Positions 35,901-38,773 of a DNA stretch of 64,000 nt are shown here, piece by piece. The notes beneath the pieces were generated by a model, which searched no databases, was not told the origin of the DNA, and saw nothing but the letters and a program-made list of their open reading frames with translations. Source of the stretch: Heligmosomoides polygyrus polygyrus (Eukaryota > Nematoda > Chromadorea > Rhabditida > Heligmosomidae). Within the stretch, counting starts at the first letter, position 1. Every line of letters begins with the position of its first letter. A program made the translations under genes and the position numbers. The stretch is from positions 16,243,466-16,307,465 of the forward strand of contig OX377206.1 in NCBI GenBank assembly GCA_947396885.1, written 5' to 3'.

Positions 35901-35920
35901 CGATGGCTGTCGAGAAGTAG
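831..35920 (+). CDS. ARID4: ARID4A/B-like chromatin protein, 30 exons, 5' end incomplete
   Basis: Exons: 831-938, 2588-2744, 2828-2990, 4376-4496, 4814-5011, 5070-5161, 5217-5288, 5369-5493, 7551-7710, 7772-7875, 7950-8071, 8143-8213, 9781-9913, 9974-10122, 10178-10331, 10385-10991, 11053-11167, 11226-11358, 14392-14529, 15762-15917, 16086-16166, 20519-20806, 20870-20939, 23908-24006, 24074-24295, 24366-24455, 31417-31504, 31610-31716, 35656-35793, 35874-35920. They sum to 4308 nt, with GT-AG borders and matching phases. Domain order is that of ARID4A/B, which bind chromatin and DNA within SIN3-HDAC corepressor complexes in the nucleus. The length (about 1435 aa) is slightly above the vertebrate proteins (about 1250-1310). 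Least certain are the missing ATG exon, the exon 4 donor (4496 or 4529), the exon 14/15 junction and the exon 19 acceptor. Nematode orthologues are, to my knowledge, called arid-1. Confidence 0.9.
939..2587 (+). other. ARID4 intron 1 (1.65 kb)
   Basis: GT at 939 and CTTCTAG at 2581-2587. Apart from a short ATTTAC-type simple repeat near 2025-2050 and a weak inverted repeat at about 2215-2325, I recognise nothing in it. Confidence 0.7.
3028..3790 (-). pseudogene. Mariner transposase N-terminal fragment in intron 3
   Basis: The minus strand from about 3780 down to about 3480 encodes the helix-turn-helix start of a mariner transposase: [17 protein letters not shown]..., then [20 protein letters not shown], ending near a GRGS-type linker. 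Several frame changes follow and the catalytic domain is absent. It lies inside ARID4 intron 3 (2991-4375) on the opposite strand, so it is an old 5' relic. The adjoining plus-strand open stretch at 3028-3357 has no recognisable relative and I do not call it a gene. Confidence 0.7.
4376..5493 (+). CDS. ARID4 exons 4-8: acidic linker and RBB1NT-type domain
   Basis: Exon 4 (4376-4496) encodes an acidic segment followed by basic KKRKKR, a likely nuclear localisation signal. Exon 5 (4814-5011) is Glu/Asp/Lys-rich. Exons 6-8 (5070-5161, 5217-5288, 5369-5493) encode the RBB1NT domain, recognisable from the W-F/Y-P-A-V/L-V motif ([10 protein letters not shown]) and the ending [13 protein letters not shown], about residues 250-345. 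The exon 7 donor (TA then GTAAGC at 5289) restores GKYLSVSL across the junction. The exon 4 donor at 4497 keeps phase 0 into exon 5; a later GT at 4530 also keeps phase but adds hydrophobic residues unlike the family. Confidence 0.85.
5648..6171. mobile_element. Tc1/mariner-type MITE (524 bp) in intron 8
   Basis: Imperfect terminal inverted repeats start CAGGGTGTCTCAAAAAATG on the left and end CATTTTTTGAGGCACCCTG on the right; the homology extends about 45 bp inward. TA dinucleotides flank both ends (5646-5647, 6172-6173), as expected of IS630/Tc1/mariner target duplication. No transposase reading frame is inside, so it is non-autonomous. Confidence 0.85.
6397..6480 (+). repeat. tRNA-like SINE head (family 2, left copy)
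   Basis: Contains GGTGGCACAGTCGG, which fits a Pol III A box, and GAGTTCGAGTCC, which fits a B box with one change. The 3' acceptor does not pair with the 5' end, so it is a SINE head rather than a working tRNA. Confidence 0.6.
7030..7113 (-). repeat. tRNA-like SINE head (family 2, right copy)
   Basis: Minus-strand counterpart of the left head. It keeps GGTGGCACAGTCGG and a full GGTTCGAGTCC B box, so this copy retains the better internal promoter. Confidence 0.6.
7551..7710 (+). CDS. ARID4 exon 9: post-RBB1NT linker
   Basis: The exon starts with [14 protein letters not shown], the counterpart of the conserved V-P-D-N-W segment that follows RBB1NT in ARID4 proteins, then becomes Pro/Lys/Glu-rich (residues about 346-398). 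The acceptor is ACTTTAG at 7550 and the donor GTGGGT at 7711. Phases match exons 8 and 10. Confidence 0.85.
7772..9913 (+). CDS. ARID4 exons 10-13: ARID DNA-binding domain
   Basis: Exons 7772-7875, 7950-8071, 8143-8213 and 9781-9913 give residues about 399-542. After a Ser/Glu stretch the ARID fold begins at [20 protein letters not shown] and continues through [41 protein letters not shown] and FYKRLGW. These are the classical ARID helices, including the buried aromatic and glycine of the loop and the final Y-x-x-x-L helix. In this family the domain binds DNA with little sequence preference. Exon 13 follows a 1.57-kb intron that holds a SINE. Confidence 0.93.
8720..8890. repeat. AT-rich palindromic tract
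   Basis: A run of degenerate TTCGAATATT and ATTCGAAT palindromes inside intron 12. No gene is seen; its role is unknown. Confidence 0.5.
8925..9186 (-). mobile_element. tRNA-derived SINE (family 1), minus orientation
   Basis: Reading from 9186 downward, the head has GGTAGCGCAGTCGG, a perfect A-box type motif, and the body shares the GCCCAGACCAAGCCTTC block and the CATCGGCTGGC-type tail with the copies near 12.1, 15.5, 41.2 and 41.5 kb. The B box is decayed. A 23-bp stem (8940-8991) sits near the tail and is specific to this copy. Confidence 0.7.
9540..9740. mobile_element. Decayed relative of the MITE at 14.8 kb
   Basis: It shares GCTGGCACGTGTT and the following TTATTGGCYGGCGCA-type block, in the same order and spacing, with the element at 14769-14984. 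Its ends are not recognisable. Confidence 0.4.
9974..11167 (+). CDS. ARID4 exons 14-17: Lys/Glu-rich linker with 11-residue repeats
   Basis: Exons 9974-10122, 10178-10331, 10385-10991 and 11053-11167 encode residues about 543-883. Exon 16 is almost entirely charged and contains seven tandem 11-residue units of the type [11 protein letters not shown] (10589-10819), likely an extended or single-helix region. Family members have a charged, poorly conserved linker here, so the repeat itself is lineage-specific. Exons 14 and 15 are joined by an intron of 55 nt (GTATGA...TTCCAG); an inner 31-nt GT-AG alternative exists. Exon 15 contains an odd hydrophobic LLSGFFVL stretch caused by an inverted duplication. 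Confidence 0.8.
10589..10819 (+). repeat. 33-bp coding tandem repeat in exon 16
   Basis: Seven in-frame 33-bp units encode variants of [11 protein letters not shown]. The units differ mostly at positions 3, 7 and 9-11, so they are old enough to have diverged but keep charge and frame. Confidence 0.85.
11226..14529 (+). CDS. ARID4 exons 18-19: chromo-barrel domain
   Basis: Exon 18 (11226-11358) gives the barrel start, [20 protein letters not shown], and exon 19 (14392-14529) gives [15 protein letters not shown], the hallmark Y-x-G-W-N-x-R-Y-D-E motif of ARID4, MRG15 and MSL3 chromo-barrels (residues about 884-974). In the family this fold reads methylated histone tails, reported with moderate affinity. 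The conserved Trp normally after D-E is Ser here. A 3.0-kb intron carrying a SINE and a 730-bp MITE splits the domain. The exon 19 acceptor (TTTAAG, 14391) is the best phase-0 choice but is not strong. Confidence 0.85.
11359..12079 (+). other. Start of ARID4 intron 18, no recognised feature
   Basis: No exon, RNA gene or repeat with recognisable ends was found. Short open stretches occur on both strands but have no coding character. Confidence 0.5.
12080..12306 (-). mobile_element. tRNA-derived SINE (family 1), minus orientation
   Basis: Reading from 12306 downward, a decayed head with GCGTAGTCGG is followed by the CCGCCCAGATCAAGC block and the CTATCGGCTGGCCAC tail, then a block ending near GTAGAAGTAGAACGCATCGC that the 41.3-kb copies also have at their 3' end. 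It is more diverged than the 41-kb copies. Confidence 0.6.
13375..14104 (-). mobile_element. 730-bp TA-flanked element, copy A
   Basis: The ends are CAGGGTGCGTAAAAAGTATT and its inverse, with TA on both sides (13373-13374, 14105-14106), as in Tc1/mariner elements. It is nearly identical to 21662-22395 in opposite orientation. The minus strand holds a 138-codon open frame (13670-14086) with a basic segment ending [18 protein letters not shown], which looks like a helix-turn-helix start, but there is no DDE/D catalytic region. It is therefore a non-autonomous derivative that retains the transposase N-terminus. Confidence 0.85.
14769..14984. mobile_element. MITE with 30-bp terminal inverted repeats
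   Basis: The left end, AATTGGGTATATGTCGCGTA (on to GGTGAGCAGCAT), is the near-perfect inverse of the right end (ATGCTGCTCACCTACGCGAC and on). It is 216 bp long, non-coding, and sits in ARID4 intron 19. Confidence 0.8.
15438..15695 (-). mobile_element. tRNA-derived SINE (family 1), minus orientation
   Basis: It shares the CGCCTGGCC-AGAAAATCCG block, the tail block with GACTTGCGGCTACC and the GATGCGCAACGCATTCTGCT terminal block with the copies at 41.1-41.7 kb. The head near 15690 is decayed. Confidence 0.6.
15762..16166 (+). CDS. ARID4 exons 20-21: region after the chromo-barrel
   Basis: Exon 20 (15762-15917; acceptor CATTGCAG) and exon 21 (16086-16166; acceptor GTTTAG) encode residues about 975-1053, including [20 protein letters not shown] and [20 protein letters not shown]. 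Both are phase 0 at both ends. I recognise no named domain; the position matches the poorly conserved segment after the barrel in ARID4. Confidence 0.75.
16427..16589. mobile_element. Inverted-repeat MITE (GC-rich tips), copy 1 of an adjacent pair
   Basis: The left tip GAGCCTGTTCATTTTCCGCG is matched in inverse by the right tip CCGCCGCAAAGTATGAACAG and GCC. TAA/ATAA lies at both borders. It abuts the next element, sharing the junction. Confidence 0.55.
16590..16712. mobile_element. Inverted-repeat MITE (GC-rich tips), copy 2 of an adjacent pair
   Basis: The tips read CCCCGTTTATACTTC inward on the left and GAAGTATAAATGGGC outward on the right; the interior is almost fully self-complementary (GATCGATCGCGTCGCCCGATC). 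It is 123 bp long and has the ATACTTC tip motif common to the other GC-rich elements of this window. Confidence 0.7.
16713..17205 (+). mobile_element. SINE (family 1), interrupted by an inverted-repeat-like insert
   Basis: The blocks ACCAACCAATCCTTCCATCT (about 16760) and GGGGAGGATAAATCATTGAT...ACCGCAAGCGTTGT (about 17120-17180) are the body and tail of the family 1 SINE. They are separated by about 300 bp (16805-17100) of degenerate TATCCGAA/TTCGGGT repeats whose ends, ATTGGATTAGATTGAATC and GATCGGATTCAATGTG, are mutually inverted. Confidence 0.55.
17210..17452 (-). repeat. Decayed, opposite-orientation copy of the 281-bp tRNA-like unit
   Basis: Read on the plus strand, GATGTTTTGTTGCGGTCAA, GGAACTCGAACCC, CCATTACATCCCCAGCGCT, GTTTGATCGAA and GCCGCTGATATCAGCATGGA occur in the order and spacing of the reverse complement of the array unit. 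The tRNA part (about 17247-17313, minus) keeps a B box (GGTTCGAGTTCC) and an A-box relic (GGGGATGTAATGG), but its acceptor stem does not pair. It is probably an older unit from which, or beside which, the array arose. Confidence 0.8.
17778..17790. repeat. Left 13-bp direct repeat flanking the tRNA-like array
   Basis: GGTTGTTAAATTG here and at 20246-20258, immediately outside the array on both sides. Confidence 0.7.
17789..17949. repeat. 53-bp perfect inverted repeat around the first tRNA-like copy
   Basis: The arm 17789-17841 is the exact reverse complement of 17897-17949, with a 55-nt spacer holding the D and anticodon arms. The right arm is the normal 3' half of a unit (T arm, 3' acceptor, flank); the left arm is the same stretch inverted. 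It thereby replaces the first three bases of the 5' acceptor of this copy (CGG instead of GCG). Confidence 0.95.
17840..17914 (+). pseudogene. First tRNA-like copy with broken acceptor stem
   Basis: It is identical to the array copies from the fourth base on, but the 5' acceptor begins CGG, so three acceptor pairs are lost. A and B boxes and the TTTT stop remain, so it may still be transcribed but should not mature as a tRNA. Confidence 0.7.
18121..18195 (+). tRNA. tRNA-like Pol III gene, array copy 1
   Basis: It folds as a class I tRNA. The acceptor GCGCCGG/CTGGCGC is seven pairs with one G-U. The D stem is GTGT/GCAT with GG in the loop. The anticodon stem is CCCGC/GAGGG with one G-A mismatch. 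A four-base variable loop is followed by a perfect T arm (GCGGG TTCGAGT CCCGC). The A box TGGTGTAATGG and B box GGTTCGAGTCC are perfect, and TTTT at 18201-18204 is a Pol III terminator. The seven-base anticodon loop would be CCGGTCA, giving anticodon GGT but with C instead of the near-universal U at position 33; an alternative stem gives an 11-base loop. Acceptor and D arm resemble tRNA-Gly and the anticodon arm resembles tRNA-Asp. Its identity is unresolved; it may be a tRNA pseudogene family. Confidence 0.6.
18402..18476 (+). tRNA. tRNA-like Pol III gene, array copy 2
   Basis: Same bases as copy 1, terminator included. Confidence 0.6.
18683..18757 (+). tRNA. tRNA-like Pol III gene, array copy 3
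   Basis: Same bases as copy 1, terminator included. Confidence 0.6.
18964..19038 (+). tRNA. tRNA-like Pol III gene, array copy 4
   Basis: Same bases as copy 1, terminator included. Confidence 0.6.
19245..19319 (+). tRNA. tRNA-like Pol III gene, array copy 5
   Basis: Same bases as copy 1, terminator included. Confidence 0.6.
19526..19600 (+). tRNA. tRNA-like Pol III gene, array copy 6
   Basis: Same bases as copy 1, terminator included. Confidence 0.6.
19807..19881 (+). tRNA. tRNA-like Pol III gene, array copy 7
   Basis: Same bases as copy 1, terminator included. Confidence 0.6.
20088..20162 (+). tRNA. tRNA-like Pol III gene, array copy 8
   Basis: Same bases as copy 1. Its downstream spacer is cut off after CCGATTTG (20244), where the right flanking direct repeat begins. 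Confidence 0.6.
20246..20258. repeat. Right 13-bp direct repeat flanking the tRNA-like array
   Basis: Matches 17778-17790 exactly. Together they look like a target-site duplication around the whole array. Confidence 0.7.
20519..20939 (+). CDS. ARID4 exons 22-23: Ser/Thr/Pro-rich region
   Basis: Exon 22 (20519-20806; acceptor ACTTGCAG) and exon 23 (20870-20939; acceptor TTTTTCAG) encode residues about 1054-1172. The content is low-complexity and rich in Ser, Pro and Thr, with a basic SKRAR motif and [10 protein letters not shown]. It is probably disordered and phosphorylated, as in the C-terminal half of ARID4 proteins. Exon 22 joins exon 21 in phase 0 across the 4.35-kb intron with the tRNA-like array. 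Confidence 0.8.
21662..22395 (+). mobile_element. 734-bp TA-flanked element, copy B
   Basis: Same family as 13375-14104, in the other orientation, with TA at 21660-21661 and 22396-22397. The open frame (21680-22099, 139 codons) differs from copy A by a few substitutions and a one-codon insertion after NMF, so both copies are recent and the frame is preserved. It lies in ARID4 intron 23. Confidence 0.85.
22610..23340 (-). pseudogene. Mariner transposase relic
   Basis: The minus strand encodes, in several frames, [55 protein letters not shown] (the first catalytic Asp region, T-C-D-x-K-W) and [21 protein letters not shown]. Frameshifts and stops separate these blocks and the second and third Asp regions are lost, so it is inactive. 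It directly follows copy B. Confidence 0.8.
23372..23595 (+). mobile_element. RTE LINE 3'-end fragment
   Basis: [12 protein letters not shown] and [18 protein letters not shown] residues, partly out of frame, match the last 60 codons of the RTE element at 46.8-50 kb. The fragment ends after the stop in an (ATGATG)n-like tail, typical of RTE 3' ends; it is an extreme 5' truncation. Confidence 0.75.
23908..24455 (+). CDS. ARID4 exons 24-26: acidic C-terminal region
   Basis: Exons 23908-24006, 24074-24295 and 24366-24455 encode residues about 1173-1309. They carry a basic KERKRPSK motif, a segment with [19 protein letters not shown] and an acidic [14 protein letters not shown] stretch, then Thr/Pro-rich sequence. 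All junctions are phase 1. I recognise no named fold. [10 protein letters not shown] context could suit SUMO conjugation, but this is only a guess. Confidence 0.8.
24884..25920 (+). mobile_element. GC-rich inverted-repeat element, 1037 bp, copy 1
   Basis: Tips GGCGCCTTTTATACTCGCGC and its inverse, flanked by TTA on both sides (24881-24883, 25921-25923). The interior is ordinary AT-rich DNA without a transposase frame. TTA duplication and perfect tips suggest a PIF/Harbinger-like non-autonomous element. It lies in ARID4 intron 26. Confidence 0.8.
25924..26823 (-). mobile_element. GC-rich inverted-repeat element, copy 2, inverted
   Basis: Diverged copy of the preceding element in opposite orientation, sharing its TTA (25921-25923). 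Its right part (about 26380-26823) is the inverse of 24884-25460 and its left part the inverse of about 25480-25920. The right tip reads GGCACC followed by TAA, slightly decayed. Confidence 0.75.
27145..27173 (-). ncRNA. Hammerhead-like ribozyme core motif
   Basis: On the minus strand CTGAAGA is followed by a stem-loop GGGC-TTAAG-GCCC and then GAAAC-GTC, matching the hammerhead core CUGANGA / stem II / GAAA and a GUC cleavage triplet. GAC before CTGAAGA can pair with the GTC after the cleavage triplet to start stem I. Stem III would be only ACGU, so a single copy would be weak. Such minimal hammerheads are known from Penelope-like retroelements. No Penelope coding region is visible nearby, and activity is not shown. 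Confidence 0.45.
27190..27310. repeat. Dispersed repeat, copy 1 (second copy at 39.0 kb)
   Basis: It shares TTTATTTC-AGAGAAAA, AAATTAAA, CAACAAA-type and GCATTAAAAGA-CCAG blocks in order with 39005-39120. It lies next to the hammerhead-like motif, so both may belong to one element. Confidence 0.5.
27765..28230 (-). mobile_element. Possible LINE 3' tail, minus orientation
   Basis: Plus strand TTTATTTATTTATGCGCCGA followed by AAGGCGCGC and several hundred bp without a gene looks like an inverted LINE 3' end with an A-rich tail. There is no coding match, so the call is tentative. Confidence 0.3.
28231..29633. other. Intron 26 interior, no recognised gene
   Basis: GC-rich stem-like patches with ends of the type GAAGTACGAGCAGGCCC (about 28990-29062) and GAAGTATGAACAGACCC (to about 29482) resemble one-sided ends of the GC-rich MITEs. 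No exon or RNA gene was seen. Confidence 0.4.
29634..29708 (+). repeat. (CATA)n microsatellite
   Basis: About 17 uninterrupted tetranucleotide units. The open frames it creates on both strands are not genes. Confidence 0.97.
30777..30917. mobile_element. GC-rich inverted-repeat MITE, about 140 bp
   Basis: The left tip GCCCTAGTTTATACTTGCGC is the inverse of the right tip GCGCAAGTGTAAACTAGGGC with one mismatch, and TTA flanks both sides. Its interior, ATAGATATCGATTTTTCGCG, resembles the ATAGCTATCGATTTTTCGCG block in the larger elements at 24.9-26.8 kb, so these are length variants of one family. Confidence 0.8.
31417..31716 (+). CDS. ARID4 exons 27-28
   Basis: Exon 27 (31417-31504; acceptor GTCTTGCAG) and exon 28 (31610-31716; acceptor TTATTAAAG) encode residues about 1310-1374: [14 protein letters not shown], an AT-hook or nuclear-signal-like basic patch, then a tail ending in a Glu run. 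Phase restores an Asp codon across the 6.96-kb intron 26 and an Arg codon between these exons. The exon 28 acceptor lacks a pyrimidine tract, but it keeps the only open phase. Confidence 0.7.
31734..32689. mobile_element. Mariner-like fold-back element, 956 bp
   Basis: Ends TTAGGTTGTCCCATAAGTC and GACTTATGGGACTACCTAA form mariner-type terminal repeats with TA on both sides (31732-31733, 32690-32691). Most of the interior is also inverted: about 31830-32130 pairs with about 32210-32560. There is no transposase frame. It lies in ARID4 intron 28, just after exon 28. Confidence 0.85.
33418..34436 (+). pseudogene. CR1-like LINE fragment: ORF1 end and endonuclease start
   Basis: 33418-33933 encodes [16 protein letters not shown]...[19 protein letters not shown], a pattern shared by CR1-type ORF1/linker proteins. 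33930-34436, in another frame, gives [29 protein letters not shown] and LLGDFN, the start of an apurinic-like endonuclease with the E-T-W and G-D-F-N motifs. It breaks off in the palindrome at 34391 and lacks reverse transcriptase. It lies in ARID4 intron 28. Confidence 0.8.
34391..34621. repeat. Nested palindrome at the broken LINE end
   Basis: 34391-34450 is the perfect inverse of 34561-34620, and 34446-34480 the inverse of 34481-34516. Extra partial copies of AATGTCACATTGTAATGGTT fill 34517-34560. Each outer arm itself has a duplicated AAGGCTTCTAATCAGT. Confidence 0.9.
34622..35655. other. End of intron 28, no recognised gene
   Basis: GC-richer DNA with weak inverted patches (for example around 35090-35200). 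No exon, transposase or RNA gene was recognised. Confidence 0.4.
35656..35920 (+). CDS. ARID4 exons 29-30: C-terminal coiled coil and stop
   Basis: Exon 29 (35656-35793) encodes [20 protein letters not shown]...[14 protein letters not shown], a heptad-like helix followed by a basic run, corresponding to the conserved C-terminal coiled coil of ARID4A/B (residues about 1375-1420). Exon 30 (35874-35920; acceptor GTTCTAG) adds about 15 residues and TAG. This match fixes the 3' end of the gene and supports joining exons across the 3.9-kb intron 28. Confidence 0.85.
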
Positions 35921-36036
35921 CAGTTTAACTGTTAACGTCTTCGGGTTTCGAAATCACTCTGCGAGCAGTGTGTTATACATAGTGACATGTCAAGTTTCCG
36001 TGAAACGATTGTGTATGCTTGTTTGTCTGGTTTATT

Positions 36037-36042
36037 AATAAA
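36037..36042 (+). terminator. Polyadenylation signal of the ARID4 gene
   Basis: AATAAA, about 117 nt after the stop codon and in AT-rich sequence; it is the first canonical signal downstream. Confidence 0.75.
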
Positions 36043-36189
36043 AATTGTGTTGTGCCGATAAGGATAAGAAGGAATAAATGTAAGCAAACCGAAGTGTTGC
36101 TGCCACTGTCTTATGAATGCTTAGCATTTGTTAAGGAAAGCGAGGGAAAGTCTGAAAGAGGTGCACACGCCCACCTCCAATTATTGTGG

Positions 36190-36520
36190 AACAGTCGTTT
36201 AACCACTATCGACGTACGGTGCTGACGGCGAGCCTGTGACCAAGGAAAATTGGAGCCGCTTCAATGTAACAGCGACCAAAATACTGCGCTGGACGGCTGG
36301 AAGGCGCTCTTGGACTGCGTTCGAAGTGATGCCATTCGGCGGAAGCCCGGTGTCGCCCGACAAGCAGCGCGAAGTGCGTGTGCGATGACACAGCCACTGC
36401 TTTCGCGCTAACGACGACCCCATCCGTAGCGTTGAGGTCCGCGTAAAGCGGACAAGAGGACCTCTGAAGCAGCGTTGGCTACACCTGGGCGAGATTTATC
36501 ATCGACTTACAGGAATCTAG
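36190..36520 (+). pseudogene. RTE LINE 3' coding fragment
   Basis: KILRWTAG, FGGSPVSPDKQREVR and RGPLKQRWLHL are decayed matches to the C-terminal part of the RTE element at 49.6-49.9 kb ([24 protein letters not shown]). It is short, frameshifted and downstream of ARID4. Confidence 0.65.
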
Positions 36521-36539
36521 CGGTGAAATAGTGCCGAAC

Positions 36540-36645
36540 TCACAGATAGCTCGGCTTATCAACAAGTTATCGCTTGATATCGGGGGCTTCGGCAGTATTT
36601 TCACCGTTAGATTGTTGTAAGTCGTTAATGAATCCGGCCCCTGGA
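36540..36645 (-). mobile_element. Partial copy of the MITE at 51.0 kb
   Basis: GCTCGGCTTATCAA, ATCGCTTGATA and GTTAATGAATCCGGCC match the right half of 50992-51158. The left end is lost. Confidence 0.5.
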
Positions 36646-36924
36646 TCCATCTTGATCCAGCATTTCATCGGAAGAATTGACGTGATCACACTGGGAAAGT
36701 GGAAACAATCACTAAGCGGGACAGATGCTATCAATCAACAAAAAAATTACGACGGGTGCATAGCTTTTCTTCTAGCCATAAAAAATCACCGCCAAAAGCA
36801 AAATGCATTTTAAGATAAAAAATGCTCTACAATAACGCGCTAAGCGCTGAGTCATAGTATCGATCGGCGCCGCCGCAGAAATTATTCATAATATAGGGGG
36901 AAAATTACGGCGCAAAAATAGCGA

Positions 36925-37370
36925 AAAAATATCCAGACGCCTTCTCCCTGCCTGAGAACTTCAGCCCTGGGCAATCGAGGTCGCTGAACACAAATCTGTA
37001 GTTTGTTTTTGAAGTATCGATCGCCATCAATCGATATTGATCAAATACGGTGCGGGAAAACAGCGGAAAGTACCCAAACGTCTTCTACCTGACTGGAAAC
37101 TTCAGCCGTGGGGCAACCGAGGTCGCTGAACACGAATCTGAGGTTCGTTTCTGAGGAGTCGATCGCCATCAATCGATACTGATCAAAACTATCGATCTTT
37201 TGTGGATGTCGTCCAGGCGTATGAAGCTTTAGTCCCGGGGTAGTCGAGGTCACTCAACACAAATCTGAAGTTCGCTTTTGTAGTATCGATCACCGTTAAT
37301 CGTTACTGAACAAACTAGGGGAACGAAAATGGCGGAAAATACCCACACGTCTCCTACATGCCAGTGGATT
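36925..37370. repeat. Degenerate tandem repeat, about 130-140 bp, 3.3 copies
   Basis: Blocks ACGTCTTCTACCTG, AACTTCAGCC, CGAGGTCGCTGAACAC, AATCTG-GTTCG and CGCCATCAATCGATAYTGAT recur at about 36930, 37071, 37200 and 37344. No gene lies within; each unit has ATCGAT-rich sequence. Confidence 0.8.
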
Positions 37371-37886
37371 CAGAGGACATGCGGACTACGTCGCATTACG
37401 TGCCTGGGGCTCAGAAGAGGTGGCAAAGACGTCGCTCAACGTGTTTGGGGATTCAGGTAGACTGCCGAAGACGTCGTCCGCTAAAGGGGCATCATTGAGG
37501 GGGACCAGGACCAGTAAGGGGGGACCGCTTCACTAAGGAAGGACCATTAGTGAGGAACAAATAGATCGCTCTATCATACTATATACTGTACGTACTGCGA
37601 GCCCTTTGTACTCCTAGGTGGGGAAAAAAGCTATACAAGTAGAGCAGCTAGCTTGGTGTGACTGTCCTTAGCTTAGTGATACTGCAACATCGCGCGAAGC
37701 CGATAGGCGTGACGGAGCACTTGTAAAAAAATATAAACCACTAGCATTCCTTAAGAATGAATAACTTACAAAATCGCAAACAGTGCCTCCAGATATTGGG
37801 CGGATAAAGTGACGTTAAAGGTTTATTTCATTCTCATGCCAAACTGGACACTCCTCTAAACGGACTTGGTGATTCTGAAATCAAAG
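37371..37886. other. Intergenic, nothing recognised
   Basis: No open frame, repeat end or RNA gene could be supported. Confidence 0.5.
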
Positions 37887-37890
37887 TACC

Positions 37891-38773
37891 AAGCTGTCCA
37901 ATAATTCCTGTCCGAAAATTTTCAAAATTCTATAATTTTCCTTAAAAGTGTTATAATATCAGGCAAGTGTAAAAACCTTCTAGAGGGTTCTCTAGAGTTC
38001 CGCGCTAGGGGTATATAAGGCGCAGTCGCTGCGTCTCGCTACCAGTACAAGCTAAAATGGGCCAAGGTCGAATTCGTACGTTCGTGTACTACGAGTGGCT
38101 GCTGGGCAACGACACGGGCACTGCGGTCGCCAACATCTGCAGAGCGTGCAAGGAGGATGCAGTGTCCCAACGCACAGTCAGGCGCTGGTTCGATCGTTTC
38201 GAGAGCGGCGACACGAGCCTCGAGGACAGGAAACACCCGCTGATGATCATGCTCTGCTGCTGGTGGGACGCCAAGGGTATGCTGTACTTCGAGCTGCTCC
38301 CGCAAGGCAGGACGGTCACCGCCTCCATCTACACCGATCAGCTCGAGAAATTAGCCGCCGCCATCCAAGAAAAGCGTCACCGACGGGCCTCGGTCCACCT
38401 GCTGCACGACAACGCGCGCCCCCACATGGCGAAGGAGACCCAGCAGAAGTTGGCGACGCTCGGCTGGGAGACGGTTGCCCATCCGCCGTATTCCCCGGAC
38501 CTCGCCCCCTCCGACTACCGCTTGTTCCGCCCGCTGAAGCGCCATTTGGCCGGAAGAAAATTCACCAACTACGACAACCTCAAATCCGACATCGCGGACA
38601 TCTTCTAGTCGCAGCCCCCGGAGTTCTGGGCGAAGGGCATCGGCGACCTGCCCAATCGATGGGCCACTGTTGTGGATAACTGTGGTGATTATATTGTTGA
38701 TTAGACTTGTTTTTCAATAACGTTGAAAATAATAAAAATGGTGAAATTTTCGGACAAGAATTATTGGACAGTC
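37891..38773 (+). mobile_element. Mariner element with internal deletion, about 880 bp
   Basis: Terminal repeats CTGTCCAATAATTCCTGTCC on the left and GGACAAGAATTATTGGACAG on the right enclose a shortened transposase frame. A TATATAAGG box (38011-38019) sits about 40 bp before its ATG. A clean TA duplication is not obvious at the borders. Confidence 0.8.
38057..38608 (+). CDS. Internally deleted mariner transposase, 183 aa
   Basis: The frame fuses a complete mariner helix-turn-helix region (TVRRWFDRFESGDTSLEDRK) directly to the catalytic C-terminus: CCWWDAKGMLYFELLPQGRT, then HDNARPH (second catalytic Asp) and YSPDLAPSDYRLF (third Asp, D34D spacing). About 150 residues between them, including the first Asp, are missing (full length is about 345), yet the frame is uninterrupted. 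Such a product could bind the ends but not cut. Its GC-rich codon use contrasts strongly with the AT-rich surroundings, which suggests a recent arrival. Confidence 0.85.
   Translation: MGQGRIRTFVYYEWLLGNDTGTAVANICRACKEDAVSQRTVRRWFDRFESGDTSLEDRKHPLMIMLCCWWDAKGMLYFELLPQGRTVTASIYTDQLEKLAAAIQEKRHRRASVHLLHDNARPHMAKETQQKLATLGWETVAHPPYSPDLAPSDYRLFRPLKRHLAGRKFTNYDNLKSDIADIF

Noticed and set aside
38095..38679. 194-codon frame overlapping the mariner transposase
   Set aside because: Alternate frame of a GC-rich coding region; the overlapping frame has the transposase motifs.
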